64,000 nucleotides of DNA from the NCBI GenBank assembly GCA_027574665.1, contig CM050677.1, positions 1,311,273 through 1,375,272 on the forward strand, written 5' to 3'. This document shows positions 60,871 through 64,000 of the stretch, in pieces. Each line of letters starts with the position of its first letter. The first letter of the stretch is position 1. The DNA is from Rhynochetos jubatus (taxonomy: Eukaryota > Chordata > Aves > Eurypygiformes > Rhynochetidae). The notes beneath the pieces are model-generated. The model was given only the letters and a program-made list of their open reading frames with translations, did no database searches and was not told where the DNA came from. The translations under genes and the position numbers were made by a program.

Positions 60871-63800
60871 ATGCGCGGCTCGTTGAAGCGTCTGCCCGAA
60901 CACGGACATCTAAAGCAGCACTGTAATGCGACCAAACAGAAAGAGTTAGGAGAGAATTTCTTGTCCCTTCTTGCTGCGCCTTTGCAGAGCACTGCGTGCC
61001 AGAGCAGCCGGACCGCTGTGTTGCTTGCAATCTCCAGTTCCAACAGTGCCACAGTTCCTCGGCAACAGAAAGAGCTAGGAAGGAATTGCTTACGCTGTTT
61101 TCTCTCGCTGTGCTCTAGCAGTTCGTTCCCTTTTCGGCAGAGCGCGGGACCGCTTGCAAAGCTTAGAAACAAACCTCTCCCTTTTCCTCCAAAAGGGAAA
61201 GAGCTACGAGAGAATTACTTAGGGAAACTTTGTTTGTTTTGGCAGAGCACTGCCTGCCTCTTAAGACAGAGCTCTGTATCCCCGGGAAAGTCGAAATCCA
61301 CAGGGTCACCTTCTCTGTGCTAACGGGCTCGGAGAGGCTCGAATGCGCGGCTCGTTGAAGCGTCTGCCCGAACACGGACATCTAAAGCAGCACTGTAATG
61401 CGACCAAACAGAAAGAGTTAGGAGAGAATTTCTTGTCCCTTCTTGCTGCGCCTTTGCAGAGCACTGCGTGCCAGAGCAGCCGGATCGCTGTGTTGCTTGC
61501 AATCTCCAGTTCCAACAGTGCCACAGTTCCTCGGCAACAGAAAGAGCTAGGAAGGAGTTGCTTACGCTGTTTTCTCTCGCTGTGCTCTAGCAGTTCGTTC
61601 CCTTTTCGGCAGAGCGCGGGACCGCTTGCAAAGCTTAGAAACAAACCTCTCCCTTTTCCTCCAAAAGGGAAAGAGCTACGAGGGAATTTCTTAGGGAAAC
61701 CTTGTTTGTTTTGGCAGAGCACTGCATGCCTCTTAAGACAGAGCTCTGTATCCCCGGGAAAGTCGAAATCCACAGGGTCACCTTCTCTGTGCTAACAGGC
61801 TCGGAGAGGCTCGAATGCGCGGCTCGTTGAAGCGTCTGCCCGAACACGGACATCTGAAGCAGCACTGTAATGTGACCAAACAGAAAGAGTTAGGAGAGAA
61901 TTTCTTGTCCCTTCTTGCTGCGCCTTTGCAGAGCACTGCGTGCCAGAGCAGCCGGATCGCTGTGTTGCTTGCAATCTCCAGTTCCAACAGTGCCACAGTT
62001 CCTCGGCAACAGAAAGAGCTAGGAAGGAGTTGCTTACGCTGTTTTCTCTCGCTGTGCTCTAGCAGTTCGTTCCCTTTTCGGCAGAGCGCGGGACCGCTTG
62101 CAAAGCTTAGAAACAAACCTCTCCCTTTTCCTCCAAAAGGGAAAGAGCTACGAGGGAATTTCTTAGGGAAACCTTGTTTGTTTTGGCAGAGCACTGCATG
62201 CCTCTTAAGACAGAGCTCTGTATCCCCGGGAAAGTCGAAATCCACAGGGTCACCTTCTCTGTGCTAACGGGCTCGGAGAGGCTCGAATGCACGGCTCGTT
62301 GAAGCGTCTGCCCGAACACGGACATCTAAAGCAGCACTGTAATGCGACCAAAGAGAAAGAGTTAGGAGAGAATTTCTTGTCCCTTCTTGCTGCGCCTTTG
62401 CAGAGCACTGCGTGCCAGAGCAGCCGGACCGCTGTGTTGCTTGCAATCTCCAGTTCCAACAGTGCCACAGTTCCTCGGCAACAGAAAGAGCTAGGAAGGA
62501 CTTGCTTACGCTGTTTTCTCTCACTGTGCTCTAGCAGTTCGTTCCCTTTTCGGCAGAGCACGGGACCGCTCGCAAAGCTTAGAAACAAACCTCTCCCTTT
62601 TCCTCCAAAAGGGAAAGAGCTACGAGAGGATTTCTTAGGGAAACCTTGTTTGTATTGGCAGAGCACTGCATGCCTCTTAAGACAGAGCTCTGGATCACCT
62701 GCAAAGCCTAAATCCAGAGGGACAACTTGTGGTCCAAATAGACTAGGACAAAACAGAAAGAGCTAGGAAGGAATTGCTTGCGCTGATTTCGCTTGCTGTG
62801 CTCTAGCAGATTGTGCCCTTTTCGGCAGAACGCTGGACTGCTTGCAAAGCTTAGAAACAAACCTCTCCCTTTTCCTCCTAAAGGGAAAGAGCTACGAGAG
62901 AATTTCTTAGGGAAACTTTGTTTGTTTTGGCAGAGCACTGCATGCCTCTTAAGACAGAGCTCTGGATCACCTGCAAAGCCTAAATCCAGAGGGTCACCTT
63001 CTCTGTGCTAACAGGCTCGGAGAGGCTCGAATGCGCGGCTCGTTGAAGCGTCTGCCCGAACACGGACATCTGAAGCAGCACTGTAATGCGACCAAACAGA
63101 AAGAGTTAGGAGAGAATTTCTTGTCCCTTCTTGCTGCGCCTTTGCAGAGCACTGCGTGCCAGAGCAGCCGGACCGCTGTGTTGCTTGCAATCTCCAGTTC
63201 CAAGAGTGCCACAGTTCCTCGGCAACAGAAAGAGCTAGGAAGGAATTGCTTACGCTGTTTTCTCTCGCTGTGCTCCAGCAGTTCATTCCCTTTTCGGCAG
63301 AATGCTGGACTCGTTGAAAAATTTGAAACAAACCTCTCCCTTTTCCTCCAAAAGGGAAAGAGCTACGAGAGAATTTCTTAGGGAAACCTTGTTTGTTTTG
63401 GCAGAGCACTGCATGCCTCTTAAGACAGAGCTCTGTATCCCCGGGAAAGTCGAAATCCACAGGGTCACCTTCTCTGTGCTAACAGGCTCGGAGAGGCTCG
63501 AATGCGCGGCTCGTTGAAGCGTCTGCCCGAACACGGACATCTGAAGCAGCACTGTAATGCGACCAAACAGAAAGAGTTAGGAGAGAATTTCTTGTCCCTT
63601 CTTGCTGCGCCTTTGCAGAGCACTGCGTGCCAGAGCAGCCGGATCGCTGTGTTGCTTGCAATCTCCAGTTCCAACAGTGCCACAGTTCCTCGGCAACAGA
63701 AAGAGCTAGGAAGGAGTTGCTTACGCTGTTTTCTCTCGCTGTGCTCTAGCAGTTCGTTCCCTTTTCGGCAGAGCGCGGGACCGCTTGCAAAGCTTAGAAA

Positions 63801-64000
63801 CAAACCTCTCCCTTTTCCTCCAAAAGGGAAAGAGCTACGAGAGAATTTCTTAGGGAAACTTTGTTTGTTTTGGCAGAGCACTGCCTGCCTCTTAAGACAG
63901 AGCTCTGTATCCCCGGGAAAGTCGAAATCCACAGGGTCACCTTCTCTGTGCTAACGGGCTCGGAGAGGCTCGAATGCGCGGCTCGTTGAAGCGTCTGCCC
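60871..64000. repeat. Satellite, irregular continuation
   Basis: Three ordinary monomers (60871, 61343, 61815), a chimeric 744 bp monomer (62287) whose first part is ordinary and last part long-type, then a 471 bp type (63031) and an ordinary one (63502), cut at the window edge. The N-type monomer that precedes the long one elsewhere is absent. Confidence 0.85.

Larger units (their letters stand above)
55648..64000. repeat. Satellite array, 472 bp monomer
   Basis: Using ATGCGCGGCTCG as phase mark, monomers start at 56081, 56825, 57296, 57768, 58240, 58712, 59456, 59927, 60399, 60871, 61343, 61815, 62287 (ATGCACGG), 63031, 63502 and 63974, after a partial one at 55648. Spacing is 471-472 bp, except 744 bp after 56081, 58712 and 62287. 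The monomer consists of three segments that each begin AAAGAG(T/C)TA and are spaced 129, 129 and 214 bp. It is less GC-rich than the gene array, has no similarity to it, and runs off the right edge. I do not recognise it as a named satellite. Confidence 0.95.

Noticed and set aside
55648-64000. CRISPR array or insertion sequences
   Set aside because: The repeats are contiguous 472 bp monomers without unique spacers, terminal inverted repeats or transposase; the context is eukaryotic.

Overview
The window is vertebrate nuclear DNA, and everything in it belongs to two adjoining tandem arrays. Short GT-AG introns, a CpG-rich promoter in every unit and very high GC suggest a bird (or other sauropsid) micro- or dot-chromosome, or a sex-limited chromosome. 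The species and chromosome are inference; the gene family is not.

Positions 1-55,647 are a head-to-tail array of a FOXJ1-like forkhead gene, all on the + strand. It holds the last codons of one copy, thirteen complete units of 4,084-4,294 bp, and a fourteenth unit cut off inside its promoter. Each unit runs as follows: CpG-island promoter with a noncoding exon 1 (donor CAG|GTAAGT); intron 1 with two or three copies of a polypyrimidine/acceptor module and a long G-run; coding exon A (163 codons: N-terminus and first half of the forkhead domain); a 606 or 618 bp intron; coding exon B (second half of the forkhead domain, NLS-like segment, a variable 7-residue repeat, an acidic FOXJ1-type C-terminal region); a 3' part with a TATAAA poly(A)-signal candidate; and about 1 kb of spacer. 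The coding intron falls between the WQ and NS of the forkhead domain, as I recall for vertebrate FOXJ1. FOXJ1 is the master transcription factor for motile cilia and sperm flagella, so this is a local multicopy expansion of a ciliogenesis regulator.

The copies are nearly identical but differ in four features that assort independently: acceptor-module number (2 or 3), CTTC repeat length in the coding intron (3 or 6), number of coding heptads (3 to 9), and a TTG-to-TAG nonsense change present in copies 3, 4, 7 and 13. Copies 8, 9 and 10 repeat at exactly 4,084 bp, and copies 10-13 form an 8.28 kb dimer higher-order repeat. Every copy also ends the main frame early. The conserved FOXJ1 C-terminal tail is present and open, but in the +1 frame across a single-base step, so the whole family has lost the tail unless frameshifting or splicing restores it.

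Positions 55,648-64,000 are a satellite with a 472 bp monomer built from three related segments (129+129+214 bp). Some monomers are extended to 744 bp by one extra 272 bp pair of segments. Monomers are ordered into a 2,631 bp higher-order repeat. The boundary between the arrays is abrupt, with a 1 bp overlap. Most satellite monomers carry a TGTTTGTTT core, which resembles the published FOXJ1/HFH-4 binding consensus; this is suggestive only. No rRNA, tRNA, transposon or bacterial feature was recognised.
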